A DNA stretch of 64,000 bases, from positions 4,061,711 through 4,125,710 of the forward strand of contig OY811971.1 of assembly GCA_963681505.1 (NCBI GenBank), read 5' to 3'. Below, one piece after another: positions 13,801 through 25,575 of this stretch (position 1 is its first letter; each line of letters opens with the position of its first letter). The DNA is from Eunapius fragilis (Eukaryota; Porifera; Demospongiae; Spongillida; Spongillidae). The position numbers were made by a program, and so were the translations under genes. The notes beneath the pieces are model-generated. The model saw nothing but the letters and a program-made list of their open reading frames with translations, ran no database searches and was not told the DNA's origin.

Positions 13801-15113
13801 AGATCTATCCCAAATTACTACAAACATGGCACCTGAAGGCTCACCTAGTCCAGACATTGGTCCCCTTTACTTCTTCCCAGTGTTGGTCAAAGTTGGCAGG
13901 CCTGATACTGCCGATGTTCCAAAAAACAGTTTTGTTAGATCCATAAAAGTTAGGCCTACTGGTGAAAGATTCCAATTTTTTACCACACGCTTTCTTCATG
14001 TCCTTTTGCTAAGGCTATTGTTTGAATTCTCACAGCCCACAATAACAACTGCACACCTCTGCTCCCCCTTCCATCGTGGCTGTGATGTATGGAGCATGGG
14101 AATAAAGTGGCTTAGTGAGACAGGGGTGACCACCATTGTTGAGATGGACGAGATGTTCCAGTCCCTCTCCTTGGCTATGTCCTCACCTGACAGGAGAGAC
14201 CCCAAGTACCTAGACTTGGCACACACTGTTCTTGCAGTCATTAAGAAGGCCTGTGAAGATTTCTGTCCACGTGTAGAGTTCTTTGAGATAATCTCCTGTC
14301 CTGAAGTCAGCTCAAACCACTCTATTGAGGTAGAGGTGTCCTTATTAAAGAAGGCCCTTTGTGATGGGAGGAAACATGTTGCTCATTATGATGGTATACA
14401 ACATGTTGTGATTGGAGAATGGATGAAGATAGAGCCATATCTACCAAACCTTATTGGAGGTGAGGCTGTGGATAGATGAGGTTGCTAATATGAGGAATCA
14501 CTTCTTTGTAATGTAGTGTCTTCCTCTATGGTCCCCTGTCATCAGCCATTACCAGACATGGCCCACCAGCAGCCTGAGCCACATAAGGAAGGTTAGTATG
14601 ACATGGTAGAGACATGTGCATGGACCAGGTGGGGTTGGTATGTACTTGGGTATGAAGTCTGTTTGAAGATAGGAGGGGACCATAGAAGTAACATGTCTAT
14701 GGTACCTTTCTCATCTTCCCAGTTATTATCAGAGTATGGAAGGGGTATACATGTAGGAGGGGACTAGTGCCTTGGTGGGCATATGTAGTTACTGATCTTT
14801 CATTATAGACACCACATTGACAATCCTAAGTGAAAGTGACCATAGAATGGTATTTGACGCTACTCTGTCTGCAAGTGATAAATGGAGGTCCATAGGCTGG
14901 AAGCTAGGATTCACTGCAGATCAGCTGGATGCCATTGTACATGAACCTGGACGGCATGGGGAAGAGGATTGGTATATGGCCATGCTGAGGAGGTGGTTGG
15001 ACTGGGCACCACCTGACCACACTTATCCTTCTCTTCAAAGTCTGATATCAGCTCTTCGTGCAGTGGACAAGGAGAAACAGGCATCTGACCTTAAATTTAA
15101 ATGTATGTCATGA
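4844..15113 (+). CDS. Ankyrin-Roc-COR-Death domain protein (5' end not in window)
   Basis: Modelled exons are 4844-4942, 6633-6884, 12899-14459, 14556-14591 and 14809-15113; phases agree at every junction. The first exon is exactly 33 codons, one ankyrin repeat (GGHCEIVKLLLDKGADIN). The second finishes another repeat (GDTALHLAARYD) and ends in a Walker A motif, GNSGAGKST. The third continues the Roc GTPase (switch-like YDLAGHHQYF, then GTHADLL in the base-recognition position) and a COR region of about 300 residues (YFFPVLVKV). The last exon is a Death domain (WRSIGWKLGFTADQLDAI), ending in TGA at 15111. This order is that of DAPK1-type Roco proteins without a visible kinase. A signalling or cell-death GTPase role is inferred. 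The first intron uses a GC donor (AAG|GCGAGT). More ankyrin exons presumably lie upstream, but an ALDH1L fragment occupies the space immediately 5'. Confidence 0.88.
5582..5818 (-). CDS. Short coiled-coil ORF, 78 aa, unrecognised
   Basis: A minus-strand frame with a heptad-like, charged segment (QLREQIRDMTSELEDLKGKV). It lies inside an intron of the oppositely oriented Roc-COR-Death gene and has no visible partner exons. It could be a remnant of a transposon accessory protein, many of which carry such a coil, or chance. I assign no function. Confidence 0.25.
   Translation of the reverse strand: MRWHRCHHQQVQAYQHQHAQLREQIRDMTSELEDLKGKVSSQEESLTNTQMVSGMKTHSEKRGVVQHLKGSLIVNLEL
5953..6118. repeat. 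Degenerate copy of the element-X hairpin arm
   Basis: CCTATATTTAGCA, then CATTCCTTTTTACACCAC, GTTGCCTTCAAATCC and CCACCAACTTTCT match, in order, the right arm of the hairpins at 32913-33204 and 57347-57639. Substitutions and lost segments show it is older than those copies. Confidence 0.65.
6271..6380. repeat. 55-bp tandem duplication
   Basis: A 55-base unit starting TTATGACAACCATACC occurs twice in a row, essentially without differences. Confidence 0.9.
8640..10530. repeat. Diverged interspersed repeat, several copies
   Basis: Related segments recur: TAAATCATTG followed by an AATTGAGTGG-like stretch and CACTTTGCACA near 9635-9690 and 10200-10250 (with a further relative near 7295-7345), and ACCTGAAG with GTGGC near 8779, 9800 and 10340. 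A block with GGTGTGGTATG occurs near 9180 and 10447. They look like old copies of one non-coding mobile repeat; limits and class are not resolved. Confidence 0.5.
8871..9130. repeat. 22-bp minisatellite
   Basis: About a dozen copies of GGTGGTGGGGAGGGGCTCAT-type 22-base units. Because 22 is not a multiple of three and the unit lacks stops on the plus strand, all three plus frames stay open here; these ORFs are artefacts. Confidence 0.95.
11407..12598. mobile_element. MITE with 7-bp target duplication, copy A
   Basis: TIRs of roughly 40 bp: the left begins CATAGATTATTTAGACAGGG and the right ends with its near-exact inverse (CCCTGTCTAAATAATCTATG). It is flanked by identical CTGGCAC at 11400-11406 and 12599-12605. 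There is no coding frame. The interior holds three to four tandem copies of a 177-200-bp unit. A second member of the family lies at 21608-22497. The superfamily is not identified; a 7-bp duplication is unusual. Confidence 0.85.
11536..12170. repeat. 177-200-bp tandem repeats inside MITE copy A
   Basis: ACCTTCAAACC occurs at 11536, 11733, 11910 and 12110, each followed by related sequence with CGCCCAGAACTG, ATTCGTGCCGTGTCCC and AATGAGTGCACT. The last copy is partial. Confidence 0.85.
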
Positions 15114-16370
15114 ATTGATTAGTTTATGATATCACATTTTATTTCAATTGACCTTGCTAATTTAATTTCTAATGTTTTTTACTTTAAACTACAGAACATT
15201 CGTTACCTTGAATTTGTACATGTAATGTGTTGATTTGTTTATTTCTGATTTAAAAGTCAGAGCTAGATAATATATAAAAACTATACATGTATATTACAGA
15301 TGACACTCCATAGATGACTCTCATCACCATGTACAGATGATACTCATGGCTACATGTGACCCTCATGACCCACATGACATTGGACAACCCTAATGATCAG
15401 TGATTATCCTTGTGACCATGTGTGACATTGATGGCCCTCTGACCCTTAAGTGACCATGCATGATAAAAGATGGTGGCATTTCAGGCTTGTCAGCTGGGGC
15501 AACCTAACAAAGGTATACTAGAATGAAAACATTACAAAAAAACATAAAGATTAATACATATAAATAAAAGTTACACCAACACATTTAGAGCGCCCCCGCG
15601 GGCCGCCAATGTAAGTTACCTTTCACGGAATCCATCGTCGCTGTGTCACTTCCACTTTTTCACTGACCTAGCTTGCATGGTTCACTATAGACATGAGGTG
15701 TATGTACGTGCCACCAAAAATAATATACTTTCTTTCTAGTGCCACTAGCTGCTGCGTTTATATACCGCATGCGCACGCGCGTTTCAGCTGGCAGGCCTAG
15801 GTTTGGAGTTGAGATGCACGCGTACGCTTAATAAATAGACTAAACGGCAGAACGTTACGTTTCGCAGCAAACTAAATGTCCAAAAGCAGAGTTTGGTGTA
15901 TCCTTGGTAATATGTTTTGCGGTGAACGTTGCGGCAAACATCCATGTATTTATGGTTTAGTTTACTGAGATAAAAACGAAAATGAATAGTTTGCATTGTC
16001 CACCCCGCAGCTTGCGCTCTTTTCTGGTACAAAATGCTTTAAACACGTACATGTATCATTCCCGGCCCGTTGGCAGTTATAATCCATTATTCGCCATCAA
16101 TATACAATTCAATAAATACTGAGCAGTACCAGCTAGGAACCTCATGGTGGAACACCGCTCCACGCATCTGACAAAGCCGCCAATCGAGACATTACGATAT
16201 TCAGAACGTCATGGCCGAACGTCTGGAAAGAGCTGCACCGAAATATATGGACACCTGTGCAAAGGAGTACGTAGCTCGTTTGATTAATGCACATGTACAA
16301 TACTGTAGAGAAAGTGCGAACGTATCTAAATTGCCGTGCCCACTGCGCGTATTTTGAGGGAGGGCACACC
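15114..16370. other. 3' flank of the Roc-COR-Death gene; no gene seen
   Basis: An AT-rich 3' flank is followed near 15590-15830 by more CpG-rich DNA (AGCGCCCCCGCGGGCC, CGCATGCGCACGCGCG). Such a shift could mark a promoter, but no adjoining first exon was recognised on either strand. Confidence 0.35.
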
Positions 16371-16545
16371 AGGCCTGCCAACTCTCCCGCATCTCGCGGG
16401 AGTCTCACGCATTTACAACCACTCTCCCGCACTCCCGCTAGCCACGTCGTTCTCACGCAATTAAATGATCCCAGCGCCGGTCTTATAACCTTCGTTTAAT
16501 AATACTTGTATAACTTTTAATAGCAAGAGAGCTGTCATAGTAATA

Positions 16546-19500
16546 CACAGCCAAATTGTTACAAACTGTACCAGATATGATAAAATCAACATTCTGAGCC
16601 AAGATGTTTATCACATTTGGCTCATAGTATGTCAGCAAGCCACAATCTGATACAGATTGTTATGACAGCCGCAATCAAAAATGTCAGTACATTTAGGTAC
16701 ATACAGACAACAATATGAGCCAAGACCGTTTAACATACAAACATCATATTGAATACATATTGAACCAATCATGTGGAAATTTAGATTAACGTTTAATTAA
16801 ACTATACAAATCAAAGGTGCGGCATACAATGCAGTGTACTGTGTGCGCCGTGAGAGAGATGCGATAGATAGGTCTATTTCAAATATGCCCGGCATTGCTG
16901 TATAGTGTCTACTAGTAACTAACATAGGAAAGGTACGTCATGATCAGCAGCGCGTGGGGAAATTACGTGTGGAATGATAAATGCGTCATCTTCGTGCAAG
17001 GCAGCCTGCAATTCCATTATATTGGTGTTAAATGCAATAACAAAGATCCTGGAGCTGTACCGGTACCCTCCTGTTAAGAAGAATTGCGACATTCACTGTG
17101 CAAATAGTTTGTTATACGATACTGTATACTTTGGACTATACTTGAAATATACACCGGATCAGTACATTTGAAATATACGACGTTGTATATTTTACGAATA
17201 CACAACCGCACTTGCGTCACAGTTTACATAGGCAGCCATTAAAATGTAATGACCAAGCAATAACCCGTTGTGCGCTTATTACACTTGCAAATTCATTGGC
17301 CACAGCTAAAATGCTCTTCTCATCTTACAGGCTAGTGTAGCCACACTATAGTAAGTGCTCCGGTTATAACTATGGCCGGTATGGGAGGGCCGGTTAATGC
17401 ATACGTCAGGGGGTCACAACTGTTTTTTCTTCCCTCGGGGAATAAGTGATCGGTTAAAACCGTACCTTGTCCTATAATCATACTTTTTCACAGATGCTGA
17501 CATGGTCATTTTAACATCCTTTTAGCGAACAAAAGTCAAGCTCTAGCCACTATCGGTCGACGAATGGAGCACTCCATGTATGTATACGTACTGGTTACTC
17601 GAAGCTATCCCCTATCAAATTTTTTACCACAGCCACTTGCGAGCGTGAGTATATATGTATTGTACTGGTACATGATAGCATGTTAGCTGTATACTAAATT
17701 ATGTATACAGCGGATATTGCATTTATACAAATAAAAGATATGTACTTTAGAAATAATCATAGTTTCCACAATGTCAGATCCTTAGGCTAGTAAATATGAT
17801 TTCGGGTTCTCCAGTAATCTCATCGAGGTGCCATCGCTTCCTTGCATGGTAACAGACATGCTATGAAATTGATTCATTGTGTTCGTGACGATCTTTTTTG
17901 GTGCATGAGCGATGGTATAGGGGTACTCCAATTAGGAATGTGGTTTGCTTACCGCACGTGACTTGTAAATTTTAGGCGGGCTATTCCATTGCCGCGTGTT
18001 GATTGCGAAGACTCTGAAAATGGACTCTTGAGATCAGTGTATTGTTTGAATGGTAAGACTAAGTTAACGAGAAATAGTGTTTCTAATCACCTCTGACTAT
18101 TTGCACCAGTTTGGCATGTCCCAAGTGTTCCTGTTGAGCAACCGAAACCGGCACAACAGAGCACGGTAGCCAAAGGTATGTCATTTCTTGTTTTGCGAAG
18201 TGCTGCTATACTCGTCCATTTGTCTAAAGTTGTTCGTGTAACTGGCTACGTGTTGGACGAATCCGGACACTTTGACAAGTCGGGTATTATCAGTTTCATG
18301 TTGCTGACAGGTCCGGTAAGCGTTTAACCTCCTTGACCTTTCCCAACTGTTCACAATTTGCTAGATGAAACGTGACTAGAAAGGTAAGCGTTGCCAATTT
18401 CGTTTTCATTTCAATGTCTGTTGTATCAACACGACAGTTCCCAAGGATTCATATGCGGTGAGTTAAATAATTTTGACGATAAGAATTTACAGTTATTGTT
18501 CTGTACAGGCGACTTGGAACGAAGTTATGCTGGATGTCACCTCGGACTGTTAGTTTGTTGTTCTGTTGTACTTCTGCAAATTATTAAAATTTAAATTGGA
18601 TTCTAAATTGGATCGGGAACGAGGGGTGGGAATACTGTAAGACAAATACACGGAATATGAAGCGCTTAGTATACGGTGACCGACAAGATAGCCACAAAGT
18701 GAATTCAAAGGCTTGCTAAGCGACCATGAATGTCACGTGATCGGTTATATTTCAATATACGCACCCGTGTATATGGTTCTATACGCAGGTGCGTATACTT
18801 ACGGGGTATATTCGAATATACGCTATAGAATACGCTATCGTATAACAAATCATTTGCACAGTGATTAAAACGTGCATGACATATGCCGTGTCCCCACCGG
18901 CCGGTACCCCGACAGAGCTTATTAAAGTTATTATTATTCCTTGATTCTGAAGTGTGCGCACCATGTCGAAACGTGAGTTCTTGGTAGCTAAATAGGGTAC
19001 AACGAAGAGTGAGAACCTTGACCTGGTATTTATGTGGTGATTATAATGGCCTAGTTTGTCAAGGATCATGAGGCGATGTGGGTCATACGCATTCGCGCGC
19101 GATCACCGTGTAGTGCTGTGACTCCCAGTATATTAAAGCACACATATGACACCAGCCGTATCCGTAAACTTGCCTATATCGTGTATGCTTTGGAAATGGT
19201 TTTAAGTATGCTCACAAATATCTTAAATACGCACAGGATTTCGTTGTGAACCGTGTGGTCGGTGTTTCCTGCACTACAGCCAGTACACACAGCCTGTTTC
19301 AAGTCAACCTCCCGCCACGTTCCTTGAAGACTTGTCCTCATGCAGGTATGTTTGTAAAGGATCTAAGCACAACTGAAACCATTTACAATCCTTGCAGGCA
19401 GGCAGGCAGGCAATCGTGAAGAGCAACCACTGCAAAGCGAGGAAGTGTTCCATGCTGAGAGCAACTACAATCCCAAAAAGATGATACTGCGTGCAACGAT

Positions 19501-21093
19501 GACCTTTATAGTGATGTAGCAGATGTAATCTACTACCAGCATGGCTCACGACTTCTGGGAGTTGTTTTTTGAGAGGCCGGCACTATTCATTTTCGGTCCA
19601 TACCTTAGTGGTGGGCAAAAGGAAGCACTTATAGCATTTTCTGAGGTAACCATTACTACCCACATGTAACTTTGAGGCTACATGTATTGTATTTGTTTAG
19701 GTGTTGAAAATTGCATACTGTGACTTCCTCGATGTTGGAAGGGTGGAAAATGATATGTCATGAGCACTGTGAAACAATAATTGGAAAAGAAGACACACCT
19801 CATCCTTCATCTAGTTGATAACATGGCCCTGAGCTGAAAGGTAAATATTTTGTTTCTGGTTTGGTTAATTGTACCATCATTTTATCCCTTAAGGTTTGAG
19901 CCTTCAACTCCAATGTAAGAACGTAGAATGTATTCAGGTGGACTAGCCCCTAGAGATAACTCGACTGTCTGTATATATTTGTCATGATGGCATTGCAAGT
20001 GAAAGGTAGGTCATCTATCCTGCTTTCATACTGGTTTTTAAACATGTGGTGACCAGTTGTAGGTGTGGTGATGCTCTAATTTTGTTCTACTGGTACAACA
20101 CATGGTACGCTGTCTCTGAGTAAGAGCTCCTGTGACTAAGGCCATTTATCAACCAGGTGTTATGAGAAAGGTTTGTGCAGGGAGTGTGCATGCATGTGGT
20201 ATGTTATGAGTGTGGATATATCTGTGTTTGGACATTTGTGTTGTGTGTTTCTGTGTGTGACTGTTGTATGTTTGATGGCATCCATTATGGGCGTATACAT
20301 GTATGTTTGCTATATTGAGTTTGTTTGCTTGCTTGTCAGGCATTGTGAAAATCATGTACAATTTCAACATTACGACTTATATCTGCACACGACCATCCTT
20401 GGCTACTGATTGCAGTGTGAGTTTTATTGTAACATAAATGAAAGATGTACGAGCATGTATGTTCTTTATATTTAGATTAAGTATGAAAACATTTGAACCT
20501 ACAATGTCAGTGTGCACTGCCTGGTGCAAGGCTCTCATGAGTTCTCTTGTTACTTGATGGACTGCCAGTGGTGAATGAGCTATGATTGCCCACTCTTGAA
20601 CCTATCTGCCGCACTGCTGGACAACGACCGTGTCTTTGGTTCATGAATACAGGCTACTTGCCAGTTTCAGAAGACTGTGTGACCTCTTCCAGGAACATGG
20701 AACGTGAAATCATTCAGGAGAACAGACTTTTGCATAACTTATGCTTTTGTATTGTACTGCACACTTAAAAATGTATTTCTAAAAATATATTTCTAATTAT
20801 AGCGATGACGCAATTGTACGAAGGGTGGGTGAGCATAGTAACATATGAATACAATTGTCCAACAACTGTACAAACCGTACCTTATAAGGGAAACCGCTTT
20901 CCTGGTAGAGCATGTTATCAATCTGTTCCCACTATGTGGAACATGTTGTTTAGCGTAGGGTGTATCAAGCCTCTACATATTATTTCCCTACATCGTATGA
21001 ACCAGACTGTGTTAACATTTTGAACCAGATTACGTCAACATATAGAGTATGGTATGTATACATGTTTGACCCAGTAAATGAAATTTGGCTGTG
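16546..21093. mobile_element. TA-flanked element with CACAGCCAAATT ends, copy 1
   Basis: Terminal CACAGCCAAATT is mirrored by AATTTGGCTGTG at the right end, with TA on both sides. Left-subterminal motifs such as AATCTGATACAGATTG also occur near the ends of the second copy (58100-61757), linking the two. About 4.5 kb long. The interior holds few good frames; one candidate exon is 19540-19644. The TA flank would fit Tc1/mariner-like target choice, but no DDE transposase of that family was recognised. Confidence 0.65.
19540..19760 (+). CDS. Possible two-exon small protein, unrecognised
   Basis: An ATG frame at 19540 encodes MAHDFWELFFERPALFIFG and onward to AFSE, then a GT donor (GAG|GTAACC). 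A frame after TTGTTTAG near 19700 reads VLKIAYCDFLDVGRVENDMS and stops. Joined in frame these give roughly 55 residues. It lies inside the TA-flanked element and might be a fragment of its gene. I do not recognise the family. Confidence 0.25.
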
Positions 21094-21165
21094 TATACTA
21101 GCAAGTTTAGGTTTTTCAGAAAATTATAACATGACATATCATAATAAAATAAGAAACTGCTTAAT

Positions 21166-21500
21166 CTAAACAGTGTACATGTCTGAGGCAAAGCATTTAG
21201 ACAACATTGCAGTGGCATTTGCTTTAACAAGGTTAAGATTTAGCCTGCCATACAGGCTATTGAGGACAGCTGCCTTTGCCTTGTTCGAACTGGTTGCTAG
21301 GCGAGAGGCCAGACACGACAATGACTCCATGGCTTCAGCACCCCAAGCCCCATAAGCTTCAACGACCATGGGGACACAGACCCACCCAAGGTCCCTGCAC
21401 TACCCATCATTTGCCTCCTGCTTTCTCAGCTCTGTAGCTCTGGCGGCTGCACCAGCTGTGAGTCCCGCTTCCAACAAAACGTTTAAATTGAGCGGTGAGT
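21166..21500 (-). pseudogene. Retroelement reverse-transcriptase C-terminal remnant
   Basis: The minus strand reads CRDLGWVCVPMVVEAYGAWG followed by an alanine-rich helix-like stretch ending LYGRLNLNLVKANATAMLS. From memory this resembles the C-terminal tail of reverse-transcriptase proteins in many invertebrate genomes. A stop codon lies just upstream in frame (before CRDLG), and no polymerase motifs are present, so it is a dead fragment. Confidence 0.5.
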
Positions 21501-21607
21501 CACAGATAGTTCAAAGGCCGCTGGCTTGCCCACAGACCAGTAGTTAATTCTTTAATATTATTATTATCGTGCGTTAATAGCATGAAACATTACTCAATGT
21601 GCAGTGG

Positions 21608-22497
21608 CATAGATATTAGAAGATATTAGAAGAGAGGGATTGGAAACGGATCAATGAATCTAATTTCTTATGTTACAGTCCGCGTTACGCCGGAAGTGTC
21701 TATAAATATCTATGGCGGCACTATAGAGCAGATGGCAGCACTAATGTCCAGTTTGGAGAGCCATTGTGATCGTTTACGAAATGGCATACGTAGCGTCTAG
21801 AAACTAGTAGTATAGAGCACTTGTATCCCTATTCTTCCAGTAAAACTTCTTTCTTTGTAGTGAGAACTTTCTGCCCATTCTAAAATTATATCTGCGTTAA
21901 TTGTATAAATACATAGTCCACTTTGACTACTTACCTCGCTTGAGTACTAAGCCTCAGTGAGAAAGAAATAGGCGATGGATACGCAAAAACCAATGCTCTT
22001 TCTGAATTAAAAGTTTGTATTGGGCTAACACTCAAAACACGCTTAAAAAAGGTACAACGCCAAACCGTTTCAAATATCGCCCCACTTGTATTTCAACGTT
22101 AGCACTGAACGAGAAGCACGATTCTGTTTGCTCAAAACTAGTCAAAGATACACAAAAATGTCTTACCTGTAGCCCAGAACTAATACAAATGATTTTCAAG
22201 TACTCGTTCCAATACCAGTGGTGCAGGCAGTGAGGGGGGTACTACAAGATGCCGTTTTCGCGTGTCAACGTGCATAAAATGACTCAATAAGGGCCCAACA
22301 TTGAAACAATACTTACACGATGTTGGTGGAAGTGCTCGTATGTTCAGAAAAGAACAGTGAGCACGCAGCAGATACAAACCTCTTGAACTCGAGTAAAGCT
22401 CTTTCGTTAATTAACCGTTTCAAGGAGTGCCTATGTACAACTATGCGCTCACGTGACCTCGTTTCCAATGCCTCTCTTCTAATATCTGATATCTATG
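21608..22497. mobile_element. MITE with 7-bp target duplication, copy B
   Basis: The ends CATAGATATTAGA and CTAATATCTGATATCTATG are inverted repeats, and GGGATTGGAAACGGATCA just inside the left end matches copy A (11407-12598). Flanks are identical GCAGTGG (21601-21607 and 22498-22504). No coding frame. The left end carries a short GATATTAGAA duplication. Confidence 0.85.
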
Positions 22498-22599
22498 GCA
22501 GTGGTAACTGCTGCAACTGGAGTCAACGCTGCAGCTAACTAGATGTTCCGTATTATAAAACAATACTTGCGGACAATGAAATTTTTCTTAACGTCACAG

Positions 22600-22626
22600 C
22601 CCCCCCCCCCCCCCCCCCCCCCCCCC
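22600..22626. repeat. Poly-C run, 27 bases
   Basis: Uninterrupted C run inside the hAT-like element. Its true length is uncertain because such runs assemble poorly. Confidence 0.9.
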
Positions 22627-22799
22627 TAAGTCACAATGACGCTAATTTTTCCAAACATAGTTTGAACAAGCCCCCTAACAGTAAATACAGCTAATTTTTG
22701 ATGCTCCCGCATTTCGACCCCTAAATTACCCATTCTCCCGCAAATTCGTGCCCACGCTCACGCAAGCTATCAAAACATAGTTGGCAGGTCTGGCACACT

Positions 22800-23180
22800 G
22801 ATAGCTACCTTCAGCCGGGTCCCCAGACAAGCGACTAGGTGTTGATTACGTACATCTTTTTACCCGTTAATTAGTAGGCGGGAAAAGCGATGAATTAAAC
22901 CGTTAGTAGACGAGAAAAGGGGTATTCGATTTGCTACCGATTTCTGCATAAGAAGGAAACGAATATCGACCAATCGCGACTAAGAAAAACAGAATCGGGT
23001 TACACTGCAGATTAGATACCCCCCTCGCACTTATCTTCTTACGGGACACCTTTTAATTCACACATTCTTTCTATTAATCAACGCGTATTAATCAACGCAT
23101 AATGCACGCATGCGCAAGGAATAAAGTCTAAATTTCATATAAATGCAGGGCACTATGAACGAATCACTTAGGAAGTAAGG
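22800..23180. other. 5' flank of the Merlin-type transposase exon
   Basis: No coding sequence was recognised. The region is probably the left part of the transposon encoding the 23181 exon, but I could not find convincing terminal inverted repeats. Confidence 0.3.
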
Positions 23181-23531
23181 ATGGCCCAAGCGCAATTGCC
23201 TCAATGGTCTGTTGGTTCGATGACTTATAGAGAACTTAGTTTGGCAATATCTGATGGAGAGGCGGCCGTGTATTGGTGTCAGCGGCACAAGCTGTTATCT
23301 GACAGCAAGAGTTGTCCAAAGTGTGGAACAGACATGCGCCTTGTTAAGAGAAAGGGCGCAAATCCTGAGAATATGGGATGGAGATGTCCCAGAAAAGGCT
23401 GTAGAAAAGAGGTGGCCCTGCGATCAGGGACATTTTTTGAGGGCAGCCACCTGCTTATTTCACAAATCCTCTCCATGGTGTACCTCTGGTCTACAAAGAC
23501 TCCAGTAGGCAAAATGATTACAGAAGTTGAT
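23181..23531 (+). CDS. Merlin/ISXO2-like transposase, N-terminal exon
   Basis: The frame from ATG 23181 encodes about 117 residues before a consensus donor (GAT|GTAAGC). It contains a zinc ribbon (CPKCG about 30 residues before RCPRKGC), then VALRSGTFFEGSHL and a YLWSTKTPV helix, the pattern at the start of IS1595/ISXO2-type transposases, including animal Merlin elements. The catalytic DDE part should follow in later exons; none was found before the Ig/FN3 gene starts at 23879, so the copy is probably truncated. Confidence 0.65.
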
Positions 23532-23878
23532 GTAAGCTGTAGCTTGTAGCCTAAAATGACATTTTTTGTTATTTCGACTAAAGGAAATTCTGAAATCGGT
23601 AACCTGCTATTCCACTAAGTGCATAGTCGACCGAATAGGTCATCGCGATTTACCTGAAAATCGGTTGCACACCCTATATTGATGCTTCTGAAACCATGAT
23701 AGTCGTGCCCTCACCAACTCTGGCAGACTCCAACACCTACCATGTGCTTCGCTTACAACTCTACTTTAAGCGTCAGTGCTGTTGGATCCGTTGCGATTTA
23801 TGGTAAGTCACATTCGTAGGTGTGCGTGTGTGTGTGTGTACTGCTTTCAAGTGCTTAGTAATACTTTCCCTTGAGCAG
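23532..23878. other. Spacer between transposase exon and Ig/FN3 gene
   Basis: No gene was recognised. A short (GT)n tract lies near 23821-23840, and the acceptor TTGAGCAG ends the stretch. Confidence 0.5.
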
Positions 23879-25505
23879 GTATTCCAGCTGCCTTTGTCCC
23901 CGGGGGGTACATCTTCAGACCAGGTGGTGTTCATTGGACAGCCTCTACAGCTCACCTGTACTGCCGCTGGAGCTCCACCCCCAACCTACCGGTGGTTCAA
24001 GGACCTCCTCCCCATCTCCTCTTCCTCCTCGGTCTCTGTGGACGGTGCATCAGGAAGGCTGCACATTGGAACCACTGATGGCTCCCATGCAGGGAGGTGC
24101 ACGTGCAGGGCGACCAATGAGGTTGCAGGAGTGGGGATAATAGGTGACATCTCAACATCTGCGGACGTCTATGTCATAGGTACGTGGCCTGATGGAGATA
24201 TATAAAAATGGCCCAGGCAATTGCAACAGAAACCTTTGTATGACCAGAAAGCTCACAAATACACACACACACATGACAAATTATTTTCTCATTTTCTCTA
24301 TACTAAAAAGTTGGTGATGTAAATTCAAGCAAGGAAGAAAAGCCCCCCTTCTGTATAATACATGTACATGTATCTATGATTTGGGTATGTGTACTCATGT
24401 GTGTGTTGTCTTTCACAATGGGATGCCTATGGCACAACAGTTGTTAACCTGTATTCTTATTATCAGTGGAGACAAGGATAACACAGTTTGCTCAGAGCAA
24501 CCTCTCTGTCATAACTGGGGAGACAGCCACTCTTCCATGTGTGGCCACGTCAGCTGTGGGCACCGAGGTCTCCTACACGTGGACCAGGAATGGTACCCCT
24601 CTCACAGTTGGGGGAGGCAGACTGTACTATGTGAACGGCACTGGGACCATTGTCATCAACGAGACAGAGATCAGGGACACGGGCCTGTACCAGTGCGTAG
24701 TTGAGACCACACTACCCAATGTCTCAGCCCCAGCCCTTACCACCAGCTCTATGGTATCAGAGGTGACCGTCACATGTAAGTCACATGACAAAATCTCCAG
24801 GTTACCAGTGGATTGGTGTACATTAAATATGGTGGTTGGATCATCTTCATACATGAGGCAGGAAGGGGGAGGGGTGGTAGTGAAGGTGGGTGGGGCATTG
24901 GTTGGAGAGGGAGGTTAAGACATTGGTCAGGTCAGATGACACCTTAAGAGCGTACTGTTGCCTGATACAAGGTGTGTTTTGCCTCTCCCACCCCCCATAG
25001 CCATTCCAAAGGTGATCAACGTTGAGGCCTCAATGGTACGGCAATTCTGGTCAGATGGAGCTGCAATTCTACTGTTACCAGACCGTACCAGTACCTGGTT
25101 CTAGTGGATCCAAAAACTGGACCGATGCCGTCACTATGCTGCCGGGTCAGGATGCCGTCACCATGATGACGGTGGACTCCCTGGTGCCCTTCACTTGGTA
25201 CGACGTCCAGGTGGTGGCCCTGCAAAATGGTGGCACCTCAGTGGGGAGCAAGGTGTTTGCTGTGATGACCCCAACGGCCGCACCATGGGAGGAGCCCTCC
25301 GGTCTGGTGGCCACGCCCATCAGCTCCTCGGAAACAAAGTTAACCTGGGTGGGTGGTAAGCGCAATTTTAAAGCAACCATCCACACATTCCCTTGTATAG
25401 CCATGTGTGGTCACTGGTGTGCCTTAAATAATTTTCTAGTTTCTTACTTCCTTGCTACATGTAGTAGTAACCTTTGACATACACTTCCATTCGTGAATGT
25501 TTTTT

Positions 25506-25575
<70 letters not shown>

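Larger units (their letters stand above)
16371..22791. mobile_element. hAT-like element, 6.4 kb, with nested insertions
   Basis: The left end (AGGCCTGCCAACT) matches the inverse of the right end (AGTTGGCAGGTCT). Flanking 8-mers are GGCACACC (16363-16370) and GGCACACT (22792-22799), a hAT-sized duplication with one mismatch. CTCCCGC motifs recur just inside both ends. Most of the length is nested: a TA-flanked element at 16546-21093 and a MITE at 21608-22497. No hAT transposase was recognised in what remains. Confidence 0.7.
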
